From positions 124,001-188,000 of the forward strand of contig NZ_SAVA01000002.1 in NCBI RefSeq assembly GCF_004022465.1: DNA of 64,000 nt. Reading direction: 5' to 3'. The stretch's first letter is position 1. The number at the start of each line of letters is the position of its first letter. Positions 16,407 through 26,400 of the stretch are shown piece by piece. Made by a program: the position numbers and the translations under genes. Under the pieces are notes generated by a model. That model was not told where the DNA came from. It searched no databases and saw only the letters and a list, made by a program, of their open reading frames with translations. This DNA is from Rhodobacter huangdaonensis (lineage in GTDB: Bacteria; Pseudomonadota; Alphaproteobacteria; Rhodobacterales; Rhodobacteraceae).

Positions 16407-19121
16407 TCACCGCTCCTGTTTGCGCAGGAAGGCGGCGGCAAGGCCGATCAACACCGGCACAGCGACGGTGAGCATCACCAGCGCCTGGGTCAGATCTCCG
16501 ATCCCCAACCCCTTGGAGAAGGTGCCCCGCGCGGCGACGATGAACCAGGTCGTCGGATAGAGTTCGCCGATGATCCGGCCGGCGCCACTCAGTGCCGAGA
16601 CCGGGTCGATGAGACCCGAATATTGCGCGCCGGGAATGATGGTGAAGAGCGCGGTGGCGAACAGGGCCGCCACCTGGCTCGAGATGAACACCGAAACCAA
16701 CAGGCCGATCGCCGTGGTGCTCAGCACGTACAGGAAGGCCGCAAGCGTCAGCGACAGCAGGCTGCCGTGGAACGGCACGCCGAACAGGATCACCGACATC
16801 GCCATCAGCAGAGCGAAATTCAGCATCCCCAGAAAGACATAGGGAAGCTGCTTGCCCAGCAGGAATTCGAGCTGCGTCACCGGCGTGACATAGAAATTGG
16901 TGATCGAGCCGAGTTCCTTCTCGCGCGCGACGCTCAGCGTCGTCAGCATCGCCGGGATGATCAGCAGCAGAAGCGGCATCACCGCGGGGACGATGGCGAC
17001 GATGCTCTTGATGTCGGGATTGTAGCGGTAGCGGGTGACCAGTTCGAAATTGCCCTGCACCGCCGCGTCGCCGTAAAGCACGCGCGCCTGACGGGTAAGC
17101 CATGCCGCGTGGATGCCCTGCACATAGCCCACCACGGTATTGGCCCGTGTCGGGTTGGCGCCGTCGATCCAGGCCCCAACCTCGACGTCGCGCCCGCGCG
17201 CAATGTTCTCGGCGAAATGTGGCGGGATCTCGATCGCCAGGCTGAGCTCGCCACTGCGCATCCGCGCATCCATTTCGTCGTAACTGGTGAGCGGTGGCTG
17301 TTCGGCGAAATAGCGCGAACCGGAGATGTCGAGGATGTAGTCGCGGCTGGTGTTGGTCTGGTCACGGTCGAGGACGGCGAAATTGAGGTTCTCGATATCC
17401 ATGTTGATGCCGTAGCCGATGACGAACATCAGCAGAACCGAGCCGAGCAGCGCCATGGTCAGCCGGATCGGGTCGCGCCGCAGCTGCAACGATTCCAGCC
17501 GCGAATAGCTGAGCAGGCGGCGCAGGCTGAAGCTGCGCACGGGCGGAACCGACGTCGTTTCGGGGGCGGCGACGGGCGCGGGGGCTGCCGCGCTCTCCCC
17601 CATCGCCTCAACGAGATAGGCGATGAAGGCCTCCTCCAGCGTCGCCGCCCCTCTTGAGGCGGTGATCGCCTGTGCCGTGTCGCTCACCAGCACGCGCCCG
17701 GCGTGCATCAGCGAGATCCGGTCGCACAGCGCCGCCTCGTTCATGAAATGGGTCGAGATGAAGATCGTCACACCGTCCTGCCGCGACAGCGCGCCGAGGA
17801 TCTGCCAAAAGCTGTCGCGCGCAACCGGATCGACGCCCGAGGTGGGTTCGTCGAGGATCAGGATCTCGGGTCCGTGGATCATCGCCACCGCGAGCGAGAG
17901 CCGCTGGCGGATGCCAAGCGGCAGCGCCCCGGGCAAGGTGTCGGCCTCCTCCGCAAGTCCGAAACGCGCGATCATCTCCTCCACCCGCGCCGGGATGCGC
18001 TCCGGGGCGAGCTTGAACAGCCGGGCGTGGAGGTCGAGGTTCTGCCGGCAGGTCAGTTCGCCATAGAGCGAAAAGGCCTGGCTCATGAAGCCCACGCGGC
18101 GGCGCACGGCCATGTCGGTCGGATCGACCTCTTGGCCGAACAGTCTGGCGCGCCCCTCCGTTGGTTGCAGAAGGCCGGTGAGCATCTTCATCGTGGTGGT
18201 CTTGCCGCAGCCGTTCGAGCCGAGAAAGCCGAAGATCTCGCCTTTCTCGATGCGGAAGCTGACGTCGTCGACCGCGGTGAATTCGCCGAACCGCATGGCC
18301 AGATGATCGGCCTCGATCGCGATCTCGCCGGTCGTCGCGCGCGGCGGAATGGTGACGCGGCTGTGCCCGGCCTTCGCGGCCTCGGGCAGCATCGCGATGA
18401 AGGCGTCGTCCAGAGTGTCGGCACCGGTGCGCGCCAGAAGCTCGGCCGGGGCGCCGGTCGCCAGCACCGCCCCCGCATTCATCGCCACCAGCCAGTCGAA
18501 ATTCGCCGCCTCTTCCATGTAGGCGGTGGCGACGATCACGCTCATCGCCGGGCGGGTCGCGCGGATGGCGTCGATCAGGTCCCAGAACTGGCGCCGCGAC
18601 AGCGGGTCGACGCCGGTCGTCGGTTCGTCGAGGATCAGCAGGTCGGGGTCGTGGATCAGCGCGCAGCACAGGCCGAGCTTCTGCTTCATCCCGCCCGAAA
18701 GTTTCGCCGCCGGCCGGTCGCGGAAGGCCGACATGCCGGTGGCGGCCAGCAGGCCGGAGATCCGCTGCTCGCGTTCGGCGGCGTCCTGGCCGAACAGGCG
18801 GCCGAAGAAATCGAGGTTCTCCTGCACCGACAGCGTCGGATAGAGGTTCCGCCCGAGGCCCTGCGGCATATAGGCGGTGCGCGGGCAGATCCGGCCGCGG
18901 TGGCCCTTGTCGGCCATGTCGCCGCCCAGAACGCTGACGCTCCCCTGCTGGATTTGCCGCGCCCCGGCAAGCAGCGACAGCAGGCTCGACTTGCCGACCC
19001 CGTCGGGGCCGATCAGCCCGACCATCCGGCCGGCGGGAATGTCGAGTGTCACGCCGTCGAGCGCCGTCACCGCGCCGTAGCGCAGTGTCAGCCCCGCGAC
19101 CGAGGCGACCGGGGCGCTCAT
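16407..19121 (-). CDS. rbbA: RbbA-like ABC transporter: two ATPase domains fused to an ABC-2 permease
   Basis: 904 residues. The first ATPase (about 5-235) has Walker A GPDGVGKSS, signature LSGGMKQKL and Walker B LLILDEPTTGVDP. The second (about 270-500) has GSNGCGKTT, an atypical signature LPLGIRQRLS, and LILDEPTSGVDP. The C-terminal half (about 545-904) is an ABC-2 permease with ARNA-like coupling motif REKELGSITNFYVTPVT. E. coli RbbA has this architecture and lies between yhiI and yhhJ; it was reported as a ribosome-associated ATPase. The operon layout argues for drug or toxic-compound export. Its ATG overlaps the HlyD stop. Confidence 0.92.
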   Translation of the reverse strand: MSAPVASVAGLTLRYGAVTALDGVTLDIPAGRMVGLIGPDGVGKSSLLSLLAGARQIQQGSVSVLGGDMADKGHRGRICPRTAYMPQGLGRNLYPTLSVQENLDFFGRLFGQDAAEREQRISGLLAATGMSAFRDRPAAKLSGGMKQKLGLCCALIHDPDLLILDEPTTGVDPLSRRQFWDLIDAIRATRPAMSVIVATAYMEEAANFDWLVAMNAGAVLATGAPAELLARTGADTLDDAFIAMLPEAAKAGHSRVTIPPRATTGEIAIEADHLAMRFGEFTAVDDVSFRIEKGEIFGFLGSNGCGKTTTMKMLTGLLQPTEGRARLFGQEVDPTDMAVRRRVGFMSQAFSLYGELTCRQNLDLHARLFKLAPERIPARVEEMIARFGLAEEADTLPGALPLGIRQRLSLAVAMIHGPEILILDEPTSGVDPVARDSFWQILGALSRQDGVTIFISTHFMNEAALCDRISLMHAGRVLVSDTAQAITASRGAATLEEAFIAYLVEAMGESAAAPAPVAAPETTSVPPVRSFSLRRLLSYSRLESLQLRRDPIRLTMALLGSVLLMFVIGYGINMDIENLNFAVLDRDQTNTSRDYILDISGSRYFAEQPPLTSYDEMDARMRSGELSLAIEIPPHFAENIARGRDVEVGAWIDGANPTRANTVVGYVQGIHAAWLTRQARVLYGDAAVQGNFELVTRYRYNPDIKSIVAIVPAVMPLLLLIIPAMLTTLSVAREKELGSITNFYVTPVTQLEFLLGKQLPYVFLGMLNFALLMAMSVILFGVPFHGSLLSLTLAAFLYVLSTTAIGLLVSVFISSQVAALFATALFTIIPGAQYSGLIDPVSALSGAGRIIGELYPTTWFIVAARGTFSKGLGIGDLTQALVMLTVAVPVLIGLAAAFLRKQER

Positions 19122-20188
19122 TTCACCACATTCGCGAGCGAGGCGGGCCAGTCCACCGACGGGTCAAGCCGGACATAGGCCATGCCCGGCAGGCCGGTCT
19201 TCACATAGTCGATGTATTCGCGCAGCAGCGCCGGATCGATCCGGGCGCGGACCCGGAACATCAGCTTCTCGCGTTCCTCGGCGGTCTCGACCGTCTTCGG
19301 CGTGAACTGCGCCACATCGGCGACATAGGACACGGTCGCGGGCAGAACCAAATCCGGCGCGGCATCCATCACCAGTCGCACCTCGGACCCTGCGCGCACC
19401 TTGCCCGCTTGCGAGGTCGGCAGGAAGAAGGTCATGTAGACATCGCTCAGATCGACGAGGTTGAGCACCCGCCCTCCGGCAGAGACCACCTCGCCCTCCT
19501 GCGCCACCAGATATTGCACGCGCCCGTCGCGCGGCGATTCCAGGGTGGCATCATCGAGGGAGGAGGTCACGGAATCGATCGTCGCCTGCGACGCGTCGAC
19601 CGCTGCCTCGGCGTCGACCACCTGCGCCTTCGCCGAGCCGACCCCGGCCTCGGCGGCGGCCACCGAAGCCTGCGCCGAAGCGAGGCCGGCGCGCGCCTGA
19701 CGTTCGCTGGCACGGTCGTCGTCCAGCGTCTGTTGCGACAGCGTGCTGTTCTTGACCAGTTGTTCCGAGCGGTTCAGTCGCAGAACCGCGGCATCAAGCA
19801 CCGACTGCGCCTGGTCGACCTGGGCGACGGTCGCGCGCCGTTGCGCCTCGGCCTGAGCGACCAGGGCCACCGCCGTGTCCACGCCGATCCGGGCCCGGCG
19901 CAGCTGTGCCTCGGCCTGCCGCTTCTGCGCCAGAAGCTGGACCACATCCATCTGCACCAGCACGTCGTCGCGGTGCACGAAATCGCCCTCGCGCACCTTG
20001 ATCGCGGCGATCTTGCCGCTGGAGAGCGCGGCGATGTCGACCTCGGTCGCCTCGATCCGGCCGTTGCCAGAGGCGATCCCGGCGGGCAGGGAGGGCGTTC
20101 TTAACGTTTGCCAGCCATACCAGCCCGCCCCGCAGGCGGCGACAGCCAGCGTCGCCCAGATCCATTTCCTGTCGAGCTTCATCATCAT
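19118..20188 (-). CDS. HlyD-family periplasmic adaptor (YhiI-like)
   Basis: A 356-residue membrane fusion protein. The N-terminus is a membrane anchor (KWIWATLAVAACGAGWYGW), followed by a barrel-sandwich lipoyl half (VDIAALSSGKIAAIKVREGD), a long Ala/Gln-rich coiled-coil hairpin (about 85-225), and the second lipoyl half and beta-barrel (ESPRDGRVQYLVAQEGEVV). It would link the RbbA/YhhJ inner-membrane pump to an outer-membrane channel; no TolC gene is present here. Three ATGs stand in a row at 20182-20188; the first is given. Expression is probably controlled by the TetR operator upstream. Confidence 0.9.
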   Translation of the reverse strand: MMMKLDRKWIWATLAVAACGAGWYGWQTLRTPSLPAGIASGNGRIEATEVDIAALSSGKIAAIKVREGDFVHRDDVLVQMDVVQLLAQKRQAEAQLRRARIGVDTAVALVAQAEAQRRATVAQVDQAQSVLDAAVLRLNRSEQLVKNSTLSQQTLDDDRASERQARAGLASAQASVAAAEAGVGSAKAQVVDAEAAVDASQATIDSVTSSLDDATLESPRDGRVQYLVAQEGEVVSAGGRVLNLVDLSDVYMTFFLPTSQAGKVRAGSEVRLVMDAAPDLVLPATVSYVADVAQFTPKTVETAEEREKLMFRVRARIDPALLREYIDYVKTGLPGMAYVRLDPSVDWPASLANVVK

Positions 20189-20231
20189 GCGCAACTCTGT
20201 TAATGCGGTGGCTGAAAAATCCACAGCTGGG

Positions 20232-20270
20232 ACCATAAGGGCGCGGCGGCCCTTGTCAACTGATGTTGAC
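20232..20270 (-). promoter_or_regulatory. exporter operon promoter with TetR-type operator
   Basis: The palindrome GTCAACTGATGTTGAC (20255-20270) overlaps the minus-strand -35 TTGACA (20254-20259). A 16-bp spacer and TATGGT (20232-20237) follow. It lies between the divergent hlyD-like and tetR-like genes, the classic position for a TetR operator. Confidence 0.6.
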
Positions 20271-20298
20271 TTGCGGGATCGTGAAAAGGAGAGGACAG

Positions 20299-20862
20299 AT
20301 GGAGATGAAACCGGGGCACGACGAACGTCCCGCGCGGCAGCGAATCCTCGACGTGGCGATCTTGCGGTTTTCGTGCCAGCCATTCTCGGAGGTCAGCCTG
20401 CGCGACATTGCCGGGGATGCGCAGGTCGACGTGGCCTATGTGCACCGCACCTTCGGCTCCAAGGTTGGCCTGTTTCGCCAGGCGCTGGATGCGCAGTTCG
20501 ACTTCGACGCGATCTTCGCCGAGCCGGTCACCCGCGAAGGGGTGATCCGCCGCCTGTGCGACCAGATCACCAAGGAAAGCCCGCGCACCAGCGACGAGGC
20601 AGGGCCGATTGACATGATCCTGCGCTCCTGCACCAGTGCCGAGACCCGCGACATCCTGCGCGAGGTCAGCACCGAGCGGTTTCTTGACCGGATGATCGCC
20701 AAGTTCGGGAGCGAGAGCGCGATGCCGGTCATGCTCGCCATCAGCCTGCTGTTCGGCACGGTGATCCAGCGCAACGCACTCGGGATCGAGCGGCTCGCTT
20801 CGACCCCCGATGACGAGCTGCGCAATGCCGTCCATGATGCGATGATGCGGCTCATCGCCTGA
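20299..20862 (+). CDS. TetR-family transcriptional regulator
   Basis: 187 residues, starting at ATG 20299 preceded by AAAAGGAGAGG. The longer frame to 20263 begins inside the operator palindrome and is unlikely. The N-terminal helix-turn-helix reads RQRILDVAILRFSCQPFSEV, then LRDIAGDAQVDVAYVHRTFGSK, where the recognition helix is slightly atypical. The remaining helical domain would bind the ligand. It is divergent from the HlyD-RbbA-YhhJ operon and most likely represses it until an exported compound binds. Confidence 0.9.
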   Translation: MEMKPGHDERPARQRILDVAILRFSCQPFSEVSLRDIAGDAQVDVAYVHRTFGSKVGLFRQALDAQFDFDAIFAEPVTREGVIRRLCDQITKESPRTSDEAGPIDMILRSCTSAETRDILREVSTERFLDRMIAKFGSESAMPVMLAISLLFGTVIQRNALGIERLASTPDDELRNAVHDAMMRLIA

Positions 20863-21055
20863 CCATCGGGCGGCGGGCTTGCGTCACTTCTCCGGTCCCG
20901 GAACCGCTCGCGGGTGCCGCCGTCATCCGGAGCCGCTGGCGCAACTGTCACGAGCCGCCCCGTGACGGTGAGGGCAGGCCGCCTCGCGCAGATTTCCGGG
21001 GGCCGCCGGTGGTTGCGGTCCGCGTCCCGGCCGGCAATCGGATGCGCAGCAGCGC

Positions 21056-22142
21056 GACTTTGTTTCGCAAATCGGAGGAGAGGACGCTCTGCCCCTTTCC
21101 CCGTCGGCTTCAGGCAATGGCTTCGATCTCGGCCCTTCCCAAGGCCGAGCAGCGGTTCATGACTGAGCTGGTGAATGCCTCCGGTGCGAGAGAGCCTGCG
21201 AAGGATGCGGATCTGGATTTCGGCGGTCTGGCGGTCAGGGTCTCGTGACAGGATCCGTTCGCCAAGGAGTTTGAGGCGGTTCATCTGAGCCTCGAGGCGA
21301 CTTCGGGCGTGATCGTCGGTCCATGTCTTCCGGATCGATCGCCCCGGACATCGCGTCGCCCGCAGGATCTCGTTTCGCGAGATCGCGGCGGGGCAGTCCG
21401 GCTTCCACGCTCGACCATTGCGACGGATCGGTATGATCGGTTCTGCGCCGTGTTCGAGGATCGCCGCATGGCAGCGGCGCGTGTCACAGGTTCCATCGGC
21501 AGTGACCGTCTCGATCTCTTCGCCAGCCGGGATCTGCGACAGTAACTCCGGCAGGATCGGGCTGTCGCCCCGTCTGCTCGAGGTGAATTCGACTGCGCGG
21601 ATGTCGCCTGTGGCCGTGTCCATCGCCAGGTCCACCTGCCGCCATGCGCGCCTGCGCGTCACGCCATGCTTGCGCGAAAGCCACTCTCCATCACCTCGAA
21701 AGCGGATCCCGGTGCGGTCGATCAGCAAGTTCAGCGGCTGGTCGGAGCGCCGATACGGGATCAGCACCTGGATCCGAGCCTGACGCCGGCACAGCGTCGA
21801 ATAGTCGGGCACGGGCCAGTCCAGCCCCGCCAACTCGATCAGGCTCGCCACCAAACCGACGGTCTGACGAAGCGGCAGGCCGAACAGCACTTTCAGCGTC
21901 AGGCAGGTCTGGATCGCACTGTCGGAGAAGGTCTCGGGGGGGCGCGCTTGCCACTTCGGTCCGCTTGCCAGGACATTTCCGGATCGAACCAGACGGACAA
22001 CGATCCTCTCCGCTTCAGGGAGGCGTTATCGGCAGACCCGTTCGTCGTGCGCTAGCGGGTGTTGGCAGGCTTTGACATGCCATCGCATCTAACCATCAGG
22101 ATTCCCGAGGTGAATCCCTCTCACTGATATGTGCGACAAGCC
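21056..22142 (-). mobile_element. near-complete but inactive IS903-like IS5 element
   Basis: On the minus strand the left end is GGCTTGTCGCACATATC (22126-22142); the opposite end on the plus strand reads GACTTTGTTTCGCAAATC (21056-21073). The two are imperfect inverted repeats of the IS903 type. The 1.09-kb length and internal transposase fit this group. It lies between the tetR-like gene and the GH3 gene. Confidence 0.72.
21110..22078 (-). pseudogene. IS5-family transposase with stop, frameshift and insertion
   Basis: Starts at ATG 22078 (MSKPANTR) and is stopped by TAG where relatives have Tyr before RTTN. It continues NASLKRRGSLSVWFDPEMS, shifts frame in a C-run near 21950, and continues as LFGLPLRQTVGLVASLIELAGLDW to SRDPDRQTAEIQIRI. 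About 42 bp of foreign sequence then precede the final MNRCSALGRAEIEAIA and TGA at 21110. The longer open frame running on towards 20436 is read-through antisense to tetR. Confidence 0.8.
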
Positions 22143-22218
22143 CATTCCCGTGTCTCAATGGCTCGGACGTCTCGCACCAACGCAAACGCGCTGGATGCTC
22201 CCCACGTTGGAGCGCGTG

Positions 22219-23415
22219 TCAGGCCCTGTCCTGCCAGGCCTGCCGGCGAATCGCACGCACACGCGCGACCGCCGCGGTGATCTGCGCTTCGGTCAGCACC
22301 CCTCGGGCGATGGCCTTGCGAACCCAGCGCACCACGCGTTCTGGCAGCAAGGGGTCATAACCAAACAGGTTCTTGATCATAATCAGATCATTTCCAGCCG
22401 CGAGCGCCTGCACGACGGCCTCCTCCCGGCTCATAAGATGCCGGATCGCGTCCATATCGACATCATCCGTCATCACCCCCCCCCGGTATCCGAGCTTCTG
22501 CCGCAGAAGATCTGTCACGATAGGGGCCGAGACAGTGGCCGGCCGGCCGTCAGGAGCCAAGCGTTCAAGACATAAATGGCCCGTCATCACTATGGCGGGG
22601 ACGTCGGGCGAGACGAACAGTCGCGAGAAAGGCTCCAGTTCCGCCTCGGTCCAACGCGCAGAAATGTCGACGACCCCGCTGTGGCTGTCACTCGTCGAGC
22701 GGCCATGGCCGGGAAAATGCTTGGCCGCGCAAAGAATACCGGCGCTGGCAAAACCGCCGGCAAAGGATTCGGCATAGGCGGCGATGCGTTCGGGATCGGT
22801 GCCATAGGAGCGCTTCGGTCGGCCGATCACTGGATTTTCAGGATCGTCGACATCCAGCACGGGACCAAGATTGATGTTGAAACCGAGTGCCGCGAGCTCC
22901 CGCCCCGCCTTGGCGTAAAGCTGGCGGGCCGCAGTCGGCGACAGTGTTTCCGCGACCGTCCGGGCGGCGGGCAGCCGCCTGACGCCGTGCGCCGGGGTCA
23001 GGCGCTGAACCACGCCGCCTTCATGATCAATGGCGATCAGCGGCTGATTACCGCCGGCGCGGAACAGGCGTATCAGATCGGCTAACTCGTCGATCGTGCC
23101 AATGTTCTGATTGACAAAGAACACCCCGCCAACCTGGCCGCGCTGGACCTGCCGCGCCAGAAGCCGCGCCGAGAGGGACCGGGCATTCGCACCATAGAAA
23201 CCCACGACGAGCAATTCTGCAACCGCAGCCGCAAGCTCGTCGCGCGGTCGGAACAGACCGAACCATGCCGCGGGGTAGCCGAGCATGCCGCGTCCGAAGC
23301 CCCGAACCGCACGAACGGCGCGCCAGAGCCGTCGCAAGCTTGTGCGAGGGGCGCTGATCGCGCGGTTCGTAGTCTTGCGCAATTGCTTCAGGGCAGTGGC
23401 GATGCGGGGTGCCAT
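22219..23415 (-). CDS. glycoside hydrolase family 3 protein (NagZ-like beta-N-acetylhexosaminidase)
   Basis: 398 residues. NagZ cleaves GlcNAc from GlcNAc-anhydroMurNAc (peptides) in muropeptide recycling. Present here are the substrate-loop motif KHFPGHG (residues 232-238), the DSH triad histidine region (244-246), and the nucleophile segment MTDDVDM (Asp317/318). IDHEGGVVQRL (129-139) is also typical. An unusual basic N-terminal extension of about 55 residues (KQLRKTTNRA, RRLWRAVRAVRG) with a short hydrophobic stretch precedes the barrel and may attach it to the membrane. It is the last gene of the operon with the Mur-ligase/NRPS fusion, 49 bp after that stop, so a role in trimming or recycling the product is inferred. 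Confidence 0.85.
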   Translation of the reverse strand: MAPRIATALKQLRKTTNRAISAPRTSLRRLWRAVRAVRGFGRGMLGYPAAWFGLFRPRDELAAAVAELLVVGFYGANARSLSARLLARQVQRGQVGGVFFVNQNIGTIDELADLIRLFRAGGNQPLIAIDHEGGVVQRLTPAHGVRRLPAARTVAETLSPTAARQLYAKAGRELAALGFNINLGPVLDVDDPENPVIGRPKRSYGTDPERIAAYAESFAGGFASAGILCAAKHFPGHGRSTSDSHSGVVDISARWTEAELEPFSRLFVSPDVPAIVMTGHLCLERLAPDGRPATVSAPIVTDLLRQKLGYRGGVMTDDVDMDAIRHLMSREEAVVQALAAGNDLIMIKNLFGYDPLLPERVVRWVRKAIARGVLTEAQITAAVARVRAIRRQAWQDRA

Positions 23416-23464
23416 GATCAGACCGGATGAGCGCAAACGTGCGCCTGTGTAAGGTGATGTGGAT

Positions 23465-26400
23465 TCACGATGCCCTTCCTCCGTCGCGATGGCGGTCGAT
23501 GTGGCGGAGGATCGTCGCGGCGAGGGCCTCGACATTCCCCGGCCTGAAATAATGCCCATGCGCCCCGGGGATGATCTCGACATCATGGCCGGCAGGGTAG
23601 GCGGTGCGGAACAACTGTTCCGGCGCGGCGATATGGCCATAGGGATTGAGATAGCTGCCCGCGCCGAAGAGAAGCAGGGTAGTGCCCGGATAATGGAAGA
23701 AGCGGCCCTGCTCCATGAGGATGGTCAGGGCGACGTTGCGGCCCTGGCGCAGCAGCTCCAGCCCGGCTTCGCGCATCACCAGCCCCCCCTGGCAATTCCC
23801 GCCAAGGAACAGCGGGCCGGTCGGGGCGATGGATGTGATCTCGTCGGCATAGAACCGGCCGAGCGCCTTGAGGGTGTCGGCCGTGTATTCGACGGCAAGA
23901 TGTCCTGAACGCAATCCGAACAGCGACACCGCGTCATCCAGACTTTCGCTCAGCTGCGCAAGCTCGTGGCCTGCCTGAAAGCACCAGAAGAGCTTCGGAA
24001 GCGGTCGGTCTGCGCCCAGGCTCCGCACCAGCCCGGCCTTGCCAAGGCGCCGGCCGGGCCATGTTGCGAGATGGGGCAGGATCTTCGCGGCCAGCGCATC
24101 CCCGATGTCGGGTGACGACGGGACATGCGGGGCCTCGAGGCGGGCATCCACCATCAGGGCCAGAACCTCGACGGTATCGAAGCCTGCCTCGAACCCGGCA
24201 TCGAGGGTGATGCCGAAAGCGTCCTCGATCGCGAACAGGAGGTTCGCCATCGACAGAGAGTCGATTCCCGCATCGCGCAGGCTGTCGCGCGTGCCGGCGA
24301 CGACATCGGTCCCGGCCTCCGTGTCGATCAGCGCCATGAGCTTCGCCTCGGTCGCGGTGGCGGTGGTGCGGGCCTTCGGCGGCTGCGTCAGGTGGGGCGG
24401 CACCGGCAGCGCGCGGCGGTCACGCTTGCCATTGGCATTGCGCGGAATCCCCGGAATGGGAAGGAAGACCGCAGGCACCATGTAGGATGGCAGAAGCTGC
24501 TTCAGCCGTGCGCGCAGATCGACCGGATCGGGCGCGGGGGCGCCGGCCATCATGACCACATGGGCGATCAGACGATCGGGAGCATGAGCCGAGGAGGCGA
24601 GCGAGACGGCCGCGTCACTCACACCGGGCAGGCTGCAAAGGGCGGCCTCGACCTCGCCGGGCTCGATGCGATAGCCGTTGACCTTCAGCTGGCTGTCCAT
24701 GCGCCCCAGACAGACGAACCCGCCGTCGGCACCGGCCTTTGCCCGGTCGCCGGTCCGGTAGATGCGGGTGGGGCCCCGGCCGGGGAGATCGACCACCGGG
24801 AACTGCTGTTCGCTCAGCACAGGCTGGTGCCGATACCCCCTGGCCAGTCCGGGCCCGAAGAGGCAAAGCTCTCCCTCCTGTCCCGGTGCGGCAAGCCGCA
24901 GGGGCTCATCCATCAGACAGGCCCCCATATTGTCGATGGGCTTCCCGATGGTGACCGGCTGGCCGGGCGCGCAAATGGCGAACAGGGCTTCGACCGTGGC
25001 TTCCGTCGGCCCATAGGCGTTGATGAAGCTGCGGCCTTTCCCCCAGCGCTCGACCAGCGCGGGCGGGCAGGCCTCGCCCGCCACGATCACATGGGTCAGA
25101 TGCGGATGCTCTGCCTGCGGAATGATCGCCAGCGCCGAAGGCGTCAGCGACAGATGCGTCAGCCGGGCCTGCGCGATGAAGCGGCCGACGGGTGGGCCGG
25201 GGACCGCCTGCAAGTCCGTGGGACAGACAAGACAGGCCCCGGCGGCCAGTGTCATGGCCATGTCCCCCACCGAGACATCGAAGCCGAACCCGCTGATCTG
25301 CGAGACCCGCGCGCCGGGGGTGATCTGGAAGTGTCGGGACGCCGCGGTCGCGTAATTGGCAAGCGCGCCGCGCGAGATCTCGACCGCCTTGGGCTGTCCG
25401 GTCGTCCCGGAGGTGAAGATCATGTAGGCCAGCGCATCCGCCGCGCTTTCCTTCGCCTGCCAAAGGGGGGCAGGCCTGTCGTCATGATCCGGCAGCTGGC
25501 CGCAATTGACGAAACCAAGGCCGATGTCAGGCAAGGCAGGGCTTGCGGCGTTCACGACGACCGTCCGCGCGCCGGCGGTTTCCAGCATGTAGCGCAGCCT
25601 TTCTTCCGGCAGGGCCGGGTCGAGCGGCACGAAGACGCCGCCAAGCCGGAGAATGGCGAGGAACGCGGTCACACGGTCCACCGTCCGGCCAAGGCAGACG
25701 CCCACGCTGTCGCCGGCGCTGACGCCGGCTGCGGCCAGCGCTGAAGCGAGATCATCGGTTCTGAGGACAAGATCCGCGTAGCTGAGGCGGCGGTGCCCCA
25801 TTTCAACGGCGGGGGCCGTCGGCTGCCGCCTGGCGTGCCCGGCGACAAGGGCCAGCAGATCGGGCGGCAACGCTCGCCTCTCTCCGATCAGGATGCTGGG
25901 CGCGGGGGGCGGTGCGGACAGGGGCGCGGGCGGGCGCGAGAGCGCGTCGGCAAGCCGCCGGGCGAGGGCCGCACCGCTGGCTCCCGCCATGACGACAAGC
26001 GTGTCATCGTCTCGCAGATCGTCTTGCAACCGCAGCAGCAGCTCTGACATGTCCGAGACGTGTTGGCACGAAATCCCCTCGGTTCGGCAGGCATCGGCCA
26101 GCGCGGCATCTCCGTTCCCCGCCTGCACGCTCTCACCGAGCGCCGCCACCGGCAGGATGAAGCTGCGGTCCGCCGCCTTCAGGGCCTGCGCGAAGCGCAA
26201 GGCCATGCGCGTGACCCGGCTGTGCAACTGCGGCTCGAGGATCGCGATCAGCCGTCCCTGCGTCGTCTCGCGCAGGACGGCCAGCGCGGCCGCGATCTCG
26301 GTCGGGTGATGGGCGAAATCGTCAAAGATGCGCGGCTGGCCTGCCGTGGAAACACGCTGCAACCGCCGCGCGATCCCGCGGAATTCGGCCAGTGCGCCGG

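Noticed and set aside
20436..21110. Extension of the transposase frame through the tetR gene on the opposite strand.
   Set aside because: The real transposase C-terminus is recovered in another frame ending at 21110; the rest is read-through antisense to tetR.
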